From Dendrocalamus latiflorus (Eukaryota > Streptophyta > Magnoliopsida > Poales > Poaceae), in NCBI GenBank assembly GCA_017311315.1, contig CM029617.1:8445820-8509819 (forward strand): a DNA stretch of 64,000 bases, given 5' to 3'. Position numbers and translations under genes: made by a program. The notes under the pieces were generated by a model, which saw only the letters and a program-made list of their open reading frames with translations, was not told the origin of the DNA and did no database searches. Below, piece after piece: positions 36,001-48,214 of the stretch (position 1 is the stretch's first letter; every line of letters starts with the position of its first letter).

Positions 36001-37688
36001 AAGACCAGAATCTCAAGACCATCAAATGATATAGCTTGAGTGAGCTCAAGACCGCAGTAAACCGCGCCAGGCGAGTCAATACTTTGATCATGTTGAACCT
36101 ACATTTCTGCAAATTACTTTGCTTTAAATTATCAAATTGCATGCGGTTATTTATATGCAAATACATGTTAATTTTAGACTCTAGTTATATTCCATTGTGT
36201 GCCTTGAATTAATATTACCCCTCCGTTGGAATATTTGAAGTCGAGAACCTTGTCGCCCTAGCAAAAATTATAATAATACCCTTTCGAAAATAAGTCCGTA
36301 ATTATATGCCATGCTTAGTAATGTTTAGGTACTCATGGGCGCGAAGGCGCCCAAGCATCACTTTAATCATGAGAAATTGATTTGGGCAGTCATGGTGGGA
36401 ATGACTGGTATATTTTGACAGGGTTATTTTCTGCTCCCAAAACTCTTAAATTGCTTACATATCTGAGCGGATGGTTTGGGGGCTGGAATGTGGTGCGGTG
36501 GGAGCACAAATTATGGAGTGTGGTAGAACCGCTCAGATAATACTAAGGACTGAATCTTGTGATGACCTCCTGATGTAAAACAGTACAACCACAAGTCTAT
36601 AATGGGTACGACCTAGCTGAATAACTTGCAAGGGTTTAGTTCAGATATCACCGAGGAAAGTGGGTGCCAGGGTGTACTGGTTTACTCACAGTGAGGCACA
36701 GGGTGTACTGTACTCGCACGGCGCAAGAGGGGGCTTCTGACTGTGGTGGTGTAACCCTTCAGCGGTGAAACCTCAGCGTGGGTGGTGTCTAGCTAGATCG
36801 GAGTAAGGTAAAGGCTTTGTGATAAATTATCTGGGTCTCATGCCTAAGGAAGCATGTTGGCAAAAAGGATAGTTCATCTCTTGTGGTGAAAGTGTACAAA
36901 CTCTGCAGAGTCAAAACTATTCGAATAGCCGTGCCCACGGTCATGGGCGGACATGGGAACTTACTCGAGATAGTTCTATTTCAAAATGTTTTGTGGGTGG
37001 GAATGGAAATGCGAAGGGCGAAGGACTGCCCTGGTTTGGAATTGTCCTGGGCGTCGTCCCAGTGGTAAGTTAAGCGGCTATAACGCTGAAGAAATTGCTA
37101 TATGGTGCAGATGCCATGTAACGGTGGATGGAATCTGAATCGATATTAATAATGCATTTCCTTGTACATTATGATTTGGTTCAAACTGCTAGGTCTTAGG
37201 GATTTTTAAGTAATTGTATTCAAAAGCACTCTACGCAAAAATAAAATAACCCGAGCCTTCCTTTGATAAGCCATGCATACTATTTAATTGCATTCTGTGT
37301 ATTGGCTCGCGGAGCACGGGGTCGGAGTGCTCATGCTCGCTTTTGCGACAAAATTCAGAATCAGGAAATCAAATCACCTCGCCTCAGCAACAAGATTGGA
37401 CAAGCTGGCCGAGAAGATGAAGATGTCAAGGGCTAGGTCGCGAACCTCCAGTTGGCTGCCTGTGGGCATGTCCTGAAGGTCCCACCTGTGTGCTTCGTTC
37501 TTCCGCTGCTGCAATTTAATGATTTCGGCTTAATCGGCCCATGAGTAAGTTTACTATTAAACTTTACGCTTTCGCATGATATGTATTTTGATATTCAGAA
37601 CTGTAAACTGTGAGCACTATCTACTGATCCAGGGAATAGTGCGGTGGAATCACAGTGGAATCCGGATGTTAATATCTGGGTCCCTACA
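33013..37688 (+). repeat. LARD LTR b (4676 bp), shared
   Basis: Same ends as LTR a. The only difference I noticed from LTR a is one A fewer in the poly-A run near 35215. It serves as 3' LTR of unit 1 and 5' LTR of unit 2. Confidence 0.93.
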
Positions 37689-40600
37689 GGCATGGTATCA
37701 GAGCATATCGACTGCAGGTCGTGACCTAGTTAGCCTGGCCGTTAGCCTCATGACTAGAAGTATTTCTTCAAAATCTATTTCGAAAAATATAAGTTGTAAT
37801 GCTCAATCTCATCTCTCTTAGATGATTCCCCCTTATCTATATGCTACCATAGCCATTTTACTTCTGAAGCTCTCTTACCCAAATTCAAAGTGATGAAAAT
37901 CCAGTACTTCTCTTGTAACCACTCTATGAAAATACGCCTTAGGCCAAGAATTATGAAGCTTACACTTGAGACCTAATTGTTTTATTCTGGGGTGAAATAA
38001 TAGTGCGAATTTTGGGTAAATGTATCGGTGGAGTTTAATTGAATAGATTGACCAGACAGATGAATTAAGTATTTTTGAGAGAAATAGAAAGTGTGAAACC
38101 GACTAAAGGATTGCACACTGATAAATTGTATCATTCCTGGAAGATGTTTGCAACAATGGAATAATAGGATATGATCAATAACAGGAAGGATTCACTAAAA
38201 TTGTGAGAAGTTGGATAACAGCTATCGGAGTACAGACTGGATTAGATTATGTTATTCCTGGAGGATGCTTACAATAATGAATAAATTCGAAGGTTGATAA
38301 TAAAGATTTAGGATGGTTACTAAATGAGTAATTATGATTTTGAATACAATCTCGGATTATTAGGAAGTCCTGATACACATGACACTGGTGGATTTAAAAG
38401 TAATAATGATGGATAATTGAGGAGTAGATATACAATAAAGATTCAGGTTGATCATTGAAGAAGCAAACTATAGATTTGGATCAGTGACACCAGACTGGAT
38501 TATTAGGAGTTCACGATATGAAAGTCATCAATGGATCTAAATAAAGAAAGCTAGATCTTCATAGGATTAGAAAGCTGATAAGATTGGCAATTGATGAACC
38601 TAAGATTGGATTTATAAAGATGTGGTGGAAATTCAGGCACATATCGGAATTTGATAACTTCGATTCGATTAATAAGAATTTTAAATGGAAGATGGCTGTT
38701 TATGGTAACCACATAAAGAAGTTGGTAGGTTCATGATTGATCATAAGAGGGATAATGACAGTGTGGAGTCTAGGATAAATAAATTGGTGGAGCGTAATTG
38801 AATATACAGGCTAGATAGATGATTTAAATGATTTTTGGAGAATTAGGGAGTGCAAAGGTATTTGATGGGTTGTGACACTGATAATTTAAAATTATTGGGA
38901 GATGTTGACAATATTGAGATTAATAGGATTTGAACAATTTCTAGATGGGTGAATTGAATTTCTGAGAATATTGGAGGAATCATAATAAGTAGTGGATTAT
39001 AATCTTGATAAGTGTATTCTCGGTGGATGTACACTAGTGAATCGTAGATTTGATCATTAATGTATTTGGTGGAGGTATACTAGTGAATTAGTTAGTGATA
39101 GATAATGGAAAAGGAGATTGATTACTAGAAGAATGAATTTATGGTTTTGGATCAATAACAAAAAGGATTGAATATGATTGAAAGTCAAAGATTTATGCGA
39201 GACTTAGATAACCATGACTAGGTTAATGAAATGATGGATGATACAATAGGAAGAGTATGATTGGTGGATCGAATACAATAAATAATCTCCTTCGCTGTTT
39301 GGAGTCTTAGATGGCAGTAATACTATGAACAATTAATGAAGAAAGATAACCTAAGTGCAGTTTGCAAAAGTGGAAGTTAAATTATAAAGGCCATTGGATT
39401 CTAAGCCTTACGTACAGACAAATCATATGGGAGTGACTTGATTCAGTGATGGATAGTTGAACGTTGGAAGAGATTAGGATACAAAAAAAAATCTATTTAG
39501 CCACAAGGATCATTTAAAAAAAAGGAGTGAGTGCTAAAACCAGTGAAACTACCCCAAATACTTTCCACTTCTTTCTATTAATTACAAAAGGAAAAATTTT
39601 GATCCTTTTCTCATACCCCTACTCCAAATATTAAGGTTAGGAACGACGAAGATGATCATGAAGATAAGGTGGTCTCGTTTTAGACGGATTGTGCATATGA
39701 ACCCTGCACCCTCCTATGTGTGCTCCCCGAGTAGACGTTGTATTGTTGCAAGATTCTATTTGGCCCTGTGCACTGCCTCTTGCCCTCGGGCGTCCTATTT
39801 CGCAGTCACAGGAAAAGCTTGCTTTTAAAATTTGTGTGGTTCTGTATCACCCCAGCTTCTGGGGTATTTTCCTTTAAAGTTAAATGGGTTAGAACATCTT
39901 ATCTCCGCGATTTAATCCTCATGCTATTCCCTCTCACCTTTTCTGAAAACCCCATCGGATCCAAAAGAACGAAATAACCAGTAACCCAAAACCAGTGCAA
40001 TCAAGAAGATGTGAAGATTCTGCAACCTTCCAATATTTGAGGAGAACAACATCACTGTGAACAAGGCCACCCGCCAATCTCGTGACGACCAAGACAGCTA
40101 AGAGTACAATAGATGAATAATGACAATCATCATTTATTTAAGGGGGGTAGCACTATGAGACAGAAATGTCGAAGAACTACTGCGAGGTAGGTTTGGAGCT
40201 GCAACAACATGGACTCAGAGCTACTCGAACTAGTACAAGGAGATTCGCAAGGCCAGAAATCTTCTGGTAATGAAGACTACAAGATGTACTAGTAGCTAAA
40301 ACGGTCATGCTTAGGCAGATCTAAAAACTAAGAGCGAGATCACAGTAGAAGTGAAAGACCACCATAAAGATATGTCCATAACCACCTTTGCATCCCTAAG
40401 ATCCTCTATCCCTCGGGCACAAACCATTTCTACCCACCTATTAGTATGAACATTCTACAACCATATGTCCAATAGACGATGCAACTACTCCATTCCACGA
40501 CGACATGAAGACAACAACGCCAAAGAGCAAGTATTTGGAAGTCTACGACTTATCCAGAAGAACAAGGTTTCTCTCTTCCCTTTTGACCTCTCCACGTGTT

Positions 40601-40756
40601 AACCCCCAATGTGTAGATCTTCATCTCCCTGTGGAGCTCAGGAACTATACGTCGAGCAGCACCCGGAAACCCATTGCTAGCAAATGTAACCCCACCTCCT
40701 TTCTTTCAACTCTACCGGAATCTCGGGGTCGAGATTCATTTAAGGGGGGGTAGATT
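37689..40756 (+). other. LARD internal domain 2 (non-coding)
   Basis: 3068 bp, matching internal domain 1 apart from one A fewer in a poly-A run near 39485. It has the same primer site and the same duplicated polypurine motif (about 40137 and 40740). Confidence 0.85.
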
Positions 40757-43700
40757 TGTAACATCCCAAAATTTTGAAATTTGAAAATGTGAGGCTTTTG
40801 AATTATTTGCAATATGTTTTATTTGAATTTGGAGTTTATGATGTTTTTCTGAGAAATTTGGTAAAGGTTGCAAAAGTTAAAAGGATCCAGAAAAAGCAAA
40901 CATATTTAATTAATAGAAAATCAAGATTTAAAATACGAATCTGAAAAGATGATCCAGTATAAGAAGAGAGAAATCTAAGTTAAGAATATAAAATCTCATT
41001 TTGAAAATAATGGCACAAATAGCAATAAAAAGTGAATGAATAAAATACAAACACATGTACATGTATATATATGTGTGCATATACAAATTGTGCAAGAAAG
41101 AGTTTAGCACTAGGAAATAAAAATGTGCAAAATTTAAATGAGCCAGCAAGATAACAAATATACATATATATACACACACAAGTGAAACAAATATGTAATG
41201 TACCAACATTGTGATAAGCATAGCCATGAAAAATAAAAATAAAGTAAATAAAACCGAAATAGAGGACTGATAGATTTTGTATCTATAAAATCTAACCAAA
41301 GCTTGAAATAAAATGTCAAGTATTAAAATCAGTAACTTTAATTAGGGAATAGAAATTCAAACTCAAGATTCAAAATTTCAGAAATTGCTAAAGTTTCATA
41401 TTATCTCTCATTCTTTTACCTCTCTCTCTCACTTCCATGTGGGCCCCAGCCCCTCTCTTTCCCCTCTCTTTCTCCTCTTTCTGCCAGCGGGCCCAGGCCA
41501 CTTCCCCCTCTCTCTTTCTTCTCTCCTTCCTCTCCCGTGCGCCCGCACCAGCGCTGCTTTCTCTCTCTCCTCTGCCCAGAGCTCAGCTCTCTCCTTCCGC
41601 GTGGCAGCCATGCACCAAGCCCTCGCCCACGGTTTTCCCCGTCGCCCCTGGTTTCCCCGCATTGCCGCGTGACTATAAGGAGCTCGCCCGCGCCGCTTCC
41701 TCCTCTCCCCCATTTCCTTTCCGCCCGTGCGCAAGCTGCCGCCGCCGTGCTCCCGTGTGATTCCGGCCGCCCGTTGAAGCTCCGGCCAAGGTGACCGCGT
41801 CATACCGTGTCCTCGCTCCCCCTCTACTCCCTTGCCAAGTTAATTGGGTTCTCGTGCACAGGGGCTCGCGTACCGCCGTTCTTCCTCATTTCCGGCCGCC
41901 GCCGCCACCGCCACCGCCATTCCTCCTCCGTGACTCCTCGGCTCGATTCCTCCATGGGAGAGCACCTCCATGCCTCCCTGAAGCTTTCCCCGCGACCGGC
42001 CGGAGCTACGGACTGCCCCAGCTCACCGGCGTCGTGTGCATGACCCGCGCCGCCGCAGGCTCACGGTGCCGGCCCGCCTCGAACCCCCTCTGGTCCGGAC
42101 AATCGCACGGTAAGCATCCCCATGATCCCCTACTGCTCATGCACCCGTAAATTCTTCCCCTCCTCCACGCTGGCGCCGCCGCCCCGTTCCACCTCCGCCT
42201 CCGTCCGCCGAGCCTCGCCGTCGGTCTATCTTGAAGCCTCTCGGCTCACGCCGGCGCCTCCCTCGGGTCCCTTGTGTTCCCAGGATTCCATTTCACCGGT
42301 CACCGCCTCCCTCCGGCTGCCCCCTCGCCGGCGACGCCACCATCTTCCCCAAAGCCGTCGCCTCCCCTGTTCGGCTGAAAGAAAGCTCTGTTTTGGAGCT
42401 CCGTTTCTCTGTCGCTTTGTCTAAATTATCTCCCCCTCTGCTGTCACTAACGAGCGGCAGCTCGGTTGGTTAGCCCAGCCGCTAGATACACATGCAGTCC
42501 CGAGTTCGATTCAGCCGGCCGCACCACTTTTCCCTCATTTTCGTTTTTAATTTTTGTGGTCCATTTCAAGTAACAATAATCAAGGAAAATAGAGAATAAT
42601 CTAGGGAATGTAATAAATTTTATTAGGATGTAAATGAGATTGTTTAAGATTTAAATTTGAATTAGTTATCATATATGAATACTTAATGTGGGATGCATAA
42701 TTGAATTAAAAGGCTAAATATTAATTGGGGCATTAATAAAAGATGGTTATACCTAAAATCCAAAGATAATGGAGGTATGCACAAATAGAATTTAAATATA
42801 CATCCGAGTATAGAGTTATATGTAAATAATCAAGTGGCTAATGGAAAATAATTTAGTAACACATAAAACAAGATGCAATGTTAGTTGTATCTTTAGAACC
42901 CGAGTTTATGAATGTCCAAAAATGTTTAAAGACCAAATCCGGACTAGCTACTTGTAAAAAAAAAGGAATTTATGTACGATAATCATAATAACACTATAAT
43001 AGCAACAAAAATGTACGTAAAATATTCACGATACCTAAACCGAAGGGTATCTTTAACTAAATTCCTATTGGTATGTTTATTAAAATCCCTAGGTCAATTG
43101 TAAATAAAATAATCTCACCACTTGACATTATAATAAACAAGGTAATATTAGCACAACCTAAAATAATACATCTTGAATTACTAAAAATGCAAGCTATAAG
43201 ATTAATACGGCAAACTAGAAATCATATACAACGTGTATATAACTCGTGCCCTAACTCTTGAAAGCTAACACTAGACAAGGCAATACTCTACACCCCACTA
43301 TAGCCTTACATCTACCCATAGGTCTAGTTTGACTCATAGAACTTCCTTAATAAATATAAAAATAATAAAAGAAGTTATTAATAAATAGATCAAGTCATCA
43401 TATTTTGCCATCAGCTATACTTAGCTATCTCCGAATTCTAAACAAAAATAATCTCATTAATATACCTTTGCCATGACCCGTCCTTGATCTCCATTTCGAC
43501 AAGTTTTCCCTCGCCATTTCCCCGCTCACTCCAACCACTCCGACACATGACAATACTCCGCGTCCAATCAACCTTGTCTCTAATCACTTAAATAATCATA
43601 ATAAAAGTTAATCAAGCTCAATTAGATTTATTTGGACTTTTAAGTTATTTGCATTTATTTGGATTCAGTTGCTTAGCACGTAATTAGAAACTGGAGTCCC

Positions 43701-45432
43701 AAAGAATCAATGGATCAAGCGGGATCGAGATCAAGGTGAAGATAAAGACCAGAATCTCAAGACCATCAAATGATATAGCTTGAGTGAGCTCAAGACCGCA
43801 GTAAACCGCGCCAGGCGAGTCAATACTTTGATCATGTTGAACCTACATTTCTGCAAATTACTTTGCTTTAAATTATCAAATTGCATGCGGTTATTTATAT
43901 GCAAATACATGTTAATTTTAGACTCTAGTTATATTCCATTGTGTGCCTTGAATTAATATTACCCCTCCGTTGGAATATTTGAAGTCGAGAACCTTGTCGC
44001 CCTAGCAAAAATTATAATAATACCCTTTCGAAAATAAGTCCGTAATTATATGCCATGCTTAGTAATGTTTAGGTACTCATGGGCGCGAAGGCGCCCAAGC
44101 ATCACTTTAATCATGAGAAATTGATTTGGGCAGTCATGGTGGGAATGACTGGTATATTTTGACAGGGTTATTTTCTGCTCCCAAAACTCTTAAATTGCTT
44201 ACATATCTGAGCGGATGGTTTGGGGGCTGGAATGTGGTGCGGTGGGAGCACAAATTATGGAGTGTGGTAGAACCGCTCAGATAATACTAAGGACTGAATC
44301 TTGTGATGACCTCCTGATGTAAAACAGTACAACCACAAGTCTATAATGGGTACGACCTAGCTGAATAACTTGCAAGGGTTTAGTTCAGATATCACCGAGG
44401 AAAGTGGGTGCCAGGGTGTACTGGTTTACTCACAGTGAGGCACAGGGTGTACTGTACTCGCACAGCGCAAGAGGGGGCTTCTGACTGTGGTGGTGTAACC
44501 CTTCAGCGGTGAAACCTCAGCGTGGGTGGTGTCTAGCTAGATCGGAGTAAGGTAAAGGCTTTGTGATAAATTATCTGGGTCTCATGCCTAAGGAAGCATG
44601 TTGGCAAAAAGGATAGTTCATCTCTTGTGGTGAAAGTGTACAAACTCTGCAGAGTCAAAACTATTCGAATAGCCGTGCCCACGGTCATGGGCGGACATGG
44701 GAACTTACTCGAGATAGTTCTATTTCAAAATGTTTTGTGGGTGGGAATGGAAATGCGAAGGGCGAAGGACTGCCCTGGTTTGGAATTGTCCTGGGCGTCG
44801 TCCCAGTGGTAAGTTAAGCGGCTATAACGCTGAAGAAATTGCTATATGGTGCAGATGCCATGTAACGGTGGATGGAATCTGAATCGATATTAATAATGCA
44901 TTTCCTTGTACATTATGATTTGGTTCAAACTGCTAGGTCTTAGGGATTTTTAAGTAATTGTATTCAAAAGCACTCTACGCAAAAATAAAATAACCCGAGC
45001 CTTCCTTTGATAAGCCATGCATACTATTTAATTGCATTCTGTGTATTGGCTCGCGGAGCACGGGGTCGGAGTGCTCATGCTCGCTTTTGCGACAAAATTC
45101 AGAATCAGGAAATCAAATCACCTCGCCTCAGCAACAAGATTGGACAAGCTGGCCGAGAAGATGAAGATGTCAAGGGCTAGGTCGCGAACCTCCAGTTGGC
45201 TGCCTGTGGGCATGTCCTGAAGGTCCCACCTGTGTGCTTCGTTCTTCCGCTGCTGCAATTTAATGATTTCGGCTTAATCGGCCCATGAGTAAGTTTACTA
45301 TTAAACTTTACGCTTTCGCATGATATGTATTTTGATATTCAGAACTGTAAACTGTGAGCACTATCTACTGATCCAGGGAATAGTGCGGTGGAATCACAGT
45401 GGAATCCGGATGTTAATATCTGGGTCCCTACA
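40757..45432 (+). repeat. LARD LTR c (4676 bp), right end
   Basis: Ends CCCTACA at 45432 followed by TSD CAGAG. One substitution was noticed: A at 44464, where LTRs a and b have G (28975, 36720). Confidence 0.93.
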
Positions 45433-46222
45433 CAGAGCCAGCCCACAGGGACTAAGGCCCGCTCCATACCCGGTGGAATTCAGGAATATTTGATGAACTT
45501 GTTAGCTTTCCAGAGAAAAGAACAAAATATGTACAATTGTACTCAGTGAAAAGATAAAACGTGATGTATATTTTTTTCTCTACTCGGTTCTTATTGCACA
45601 ACTTAGTTAAATTTAGTTCCACGGTTTCATCGTTCCAAGCAGAGATGGCAAGTAACATATTAACAGAGATGGCGAGTAACATATTTACACATATTGCTTC
45701 AGACCTCAAGCTCGTCGGGTATTTCTTCATCAGTTGCTGAAACAATCTCTTTTGTTACGCTCGTATCTGAGTTAGCATTCTCATTGTTTCTATTTGGCTG
45801 GAACTCTCTTTGCATATTTAATAGTTCATCAAATATTGCCCGCCCTAGTGCTCCCTATCTGATTCGATTCTCATTTTTTGCAAAGCATAGCCATGCTCTA
45901 CTGCATGCAGATGCTGTGAAGATCTAATGTCACCAGCAATCTTGCATGGATGTAGCTAGCCTTTCACGTCCATCTGATGATACCTATTCCATTGCCAATA
46001 GTATATGTATTATCGCCTACTCGTCTCGCTAGTCGCTATATCGTTTGCAATTTGCGTCAACTTTGGTAAATATGGTATTTACCGATACCGCACCGAAATA
46101 AATTGGGATTTACCGATACCGAACCGTACTTATAAAAATACCGTATATTACCGAACTACAAACACCGTATTTACCGTATATACCGAACCGATTAAACCGA
46201 AAAAACCGATTGCACAGTCCTA

Positions 46223-46438
46223 AAGGAAACAACCGCACGATTGCGTTTATATACAAATGGCATTTCGTGTGTAATCTAGATGAAGTTTAGTGGCAAATTA
46301 TTATTCTCGTTCGCAAAAGCCAAAAAAGCTACTCGGAACTATTTTATGGCTTTTAGTTATAACATGCTTTTGACTTTTCCAAAGGCCTAGATAAAAAGCT
46401 TATTGTTTGTTTAAGCTTTATTTTTTTAAGCCAAGGAG
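46223..46438. other. Right inner part of the outer PIF-like element
   Basis: Between the hAT right TSD and the outer terminus. AAGCC/GGCTTTT-rich text matches the style of the left subterminal region. No gene is seen. Confidence 0.4.
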
Positions 46439-46606
46439 AAGTCTAAACAAATAGGGCCTATTTCTTGCGACAGGAAGGCGTTGGCCCCACCATGAAAGAA
46501 CAGATGCTTGACACGTACAACCCCGGAACAGGGAAGCCGCATCCTTTCAATTGTTGACCCATTAAGATATGCGAGCGAGATTCTCTTACTTTACGAAGTA
46601 AAGTCA

Positions 46607-46964
46607 CAGCGTGATTTTACTTGGTAAAGCCCCTCCATCCAGCGATCAATGGTCCAGATTTTTTCTAGCGTTTTTTGATTTTTTTTACTTCTAATTTTTA
46701 GTTTTTTTATTTTTATCTTTTTCTAGTTTTTCTTTTTTCTTATATTTCTTTATATTATTTGTGTTAAAATAACCTATTTTTTAAAAATAAAAAATAGGTT
46801 ATTTTAACACATATAATATAAAAAAATATAAGAAAAAAGAAAAAACTAGAAAAAGATAAAAATAAAAAAGCTAAAAATTAGAAGTAAAGAAAAAAAAATC
46901 AAAAAACGTTGGAAAAAATCTGGGCCGTTGATCGCTGGATGGAGGGGCTTTACGCAGTAAAGTC
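46607..46964. mobile_element. Foldback MITE: near-perfect 358-bp palindrome
   Basis: Two arms of about 175 bp are inverted around a centre near 46785 (AACCTATTTTTT / AAAAAATAGGTT). Outer arms read TTTACTTGGTAAAGCCCCTC and, from the other side, CTTTACTGCGTAAAGCCCCTC. Inner arms are T-rich on the left and A-rich on the right. No coding capacity. A small palindrome (ACTTTACGAAGTAAAGT) just outside at 46588-46604 partly repeats the terminus, so the exact left end is unclear. Confidence 0.8.
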
Positions 46965-47971
46965 AGAGAAGTTGCGCCGTAAGATATGTTGTGTGCATTC
47001 TTCTCGAGTATTATTTATGGTTTATTGCTACGGTTCATAGTTTTTCATCCTATTGTAATTATTTGTGCAAACAAATCGAATATGGATAAGACAATAAGCC
47101 ATTTATATAGCCAACTCATGGGCTAGCCGTGAAGCTCAAGAATTTAAACCTTTAAGCTCTGTTTTCTAAGCTGCTTCTTTGCCTTTTTTTTTTATTTGCG
47201 ACTAGTTCTATCTCTATCCCATTGGCCTCATTCTAAATAGATTTTGGCTTTTGACTTTTAATTTCCAGAAATAAAAGGTAGTTTAGAAAGTGTTAGCTTC
47301 TTAACACAACTTTTTTCTTTTACATTGTCCAAAGAGATATAATGGTGTTTTTATTTTTCTTCTTCTTATTTTTCTTCTTTTTAATTGAATACCTTAAAAA
47401 GAACTAAAAGGATCTACAATATCATTTCAACCAAAAGCTAAAAGCCGAATTGAACGAGACCATGACAACGGGAGCTCATTATGCTGTACCTAAATGGACT
47501 TTTCTCAACCCATTACGGATTATTGTGGGCCAGGCTTGGCCAAAACAATAAATAAATTATCAAAGAAAACCAACAGTTTTGGCCTTTCTTTTGGATTTTT
47601 TTCTGCAAGTATAGTGGGTAACAAAATATCAAAGAACAACAAGATAATACTGAGTTGGAACATCTCAAACAGGAAAAAGATGTAAGTATGAAACATTAAC
47701 AATCATGCAACTCCTCTCCTTCCTGCACTTGTACGTCTCCGATTTGACTAATTTGAATATGCAAGTATAATCTGTACCAATTCGTGGAAAATCTCATCTA
47801 ACTAGAATTATATAGACACAATAAATTGATATAAACAAATGAAATGTTGATATAGCCTCGCTAAGACCCCAAACTAGGCTAATTTCTCAGCAGATCATAC
47901 GTGACTTTTGAAACTCAAAAGAAAGCTGCTCGATGAATTCTATCAAATCTAAATTAATCTCCAATGACTCA
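46965..47971. other. A/T-rich spacer before the gypsy nest
   Basis: No gene or RNA recognised. Around 47405-47461 (minus) there is GGTCTCGTTCAATTCGGCTT..., a diverged relative of the MITE end at 22746. I found no matching second end. Confidence 0.45.
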
Positions 47972-48214
47972 TGTTGTGGTTAAAGACCAAACAGAAAGAG
48001 AGGTATGGTAGTGGAGAGTTAGGTGAGCAATGCTTAGGGTTTCCCCCATGGCCTGGATGGTATATATATATTCACATTAGGAGTGTTTTACACCAATACC
48101 CTTACATTCAGGTATCCCTTACAAGGGAATTTATGTCATTATACATGTCCCATTTCGGGCCTTATAGCCTTCTAACAGGCCGGTTGGGCTTAGGTGGGGG
48201 CCACCCCTACAACA
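47972..48214 (-). repeat. Gypsy LTR (3'), outer element, 243 bp
   Basis: TGTTGTGGTTAAAGACC...CCCCTACAACA. Homologous to 59267-59506 and, more distantly, to the LTRs at 53305 and 58509. The same GGAGCCTCTCATGGT internal start follows here and at 53552. Confidence 0.88.

Larger units (their letters stand above)
25267..45432 (+). mobile_element. Tandem LARD-like LTR element (LTR-int-LTR-int-LTR), non-coding
   Basis: Three LTRs (25267-29943, 33013-37688, 40757-45432; 4676-4677 bp) begin TGTAACATCCC and end GGGTCCCTACA. Two internal domains (29944-33012, 37689-40756; about 3.07 kb) contain no retroviral domain. The perfect 5-bp duplication CAGAG flanks the whole array (25262-25266 and 45433-45437), so it is one integration later expanded to two units. 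The initiator-Met primer site follows each 5' LTR and a purine tract precedes each 3' LTR. Long LTRs plus a conserved non-coding interior fit the LARD class. The primer type and LTR start resemble Tekay/Del-type chromoviruses (inference). Mobilisation would need proteins in trans. Confidence 0.93.
24975..46222. mobile_element. hAT-like non-autonomous transposon, split by the LARD array
   Basis: Left end TAGGGCTGTGCA. The reverse complement of the right end (46211-46222) is TAGGACTGTGCA, 11 of 12 matching. Flanks are GAGGAAAC (24967-24974) and AAGGAAAC (46223-46230), an 8-bp duplication with 7 matches, as in hAT elements. Both subterminal regions are packed with AACCGAA/ACCGATA motifs (24990-25160 and 46070-46215), typical of transposase-binding subterminal repeats. 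Without the insert the element is about 1.08 kb (24975-25266 plus 45438-46222). No intact transposase is present. Minus-strand text near 45700-45930 is weakly reminiscent of a decayed coding region, but I cannot assign it. Confidence 0.8.
22726..46458. mobile_element. Outer DNA transposon with 20-bp inverted repeats (PIF/Harbinger-like), enclosing a nest
   Basis: Left terminus GGTCCTATTTGTTTAGACTT (22726-22745). The reverse complement of 46439-46458 is the same with one difference (C at position 3). TAT lies on both outer sides (22723-22725 and 46459-46461), a 3-bp duplication as in PIF/Harbinger, though not the canonical TWA. Both subterminal regions carry AAGCC/GGCTT-rich text typical of these families. 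Without the nested elements it would be about 2.2 kb. It carries the methyltransferase fragment at 23938-24136. A weaker alternative right end is near 23137, in which case the element is only about 0.4 kb. Confidence 0.5.

Noticed and set aside
45452..45927. hAT transposase remnant in the right half of the hAT element
   Set aside because: Short acidic open frames on both strands with no hAT dimerisation or zinc-finger motif that I can point to.
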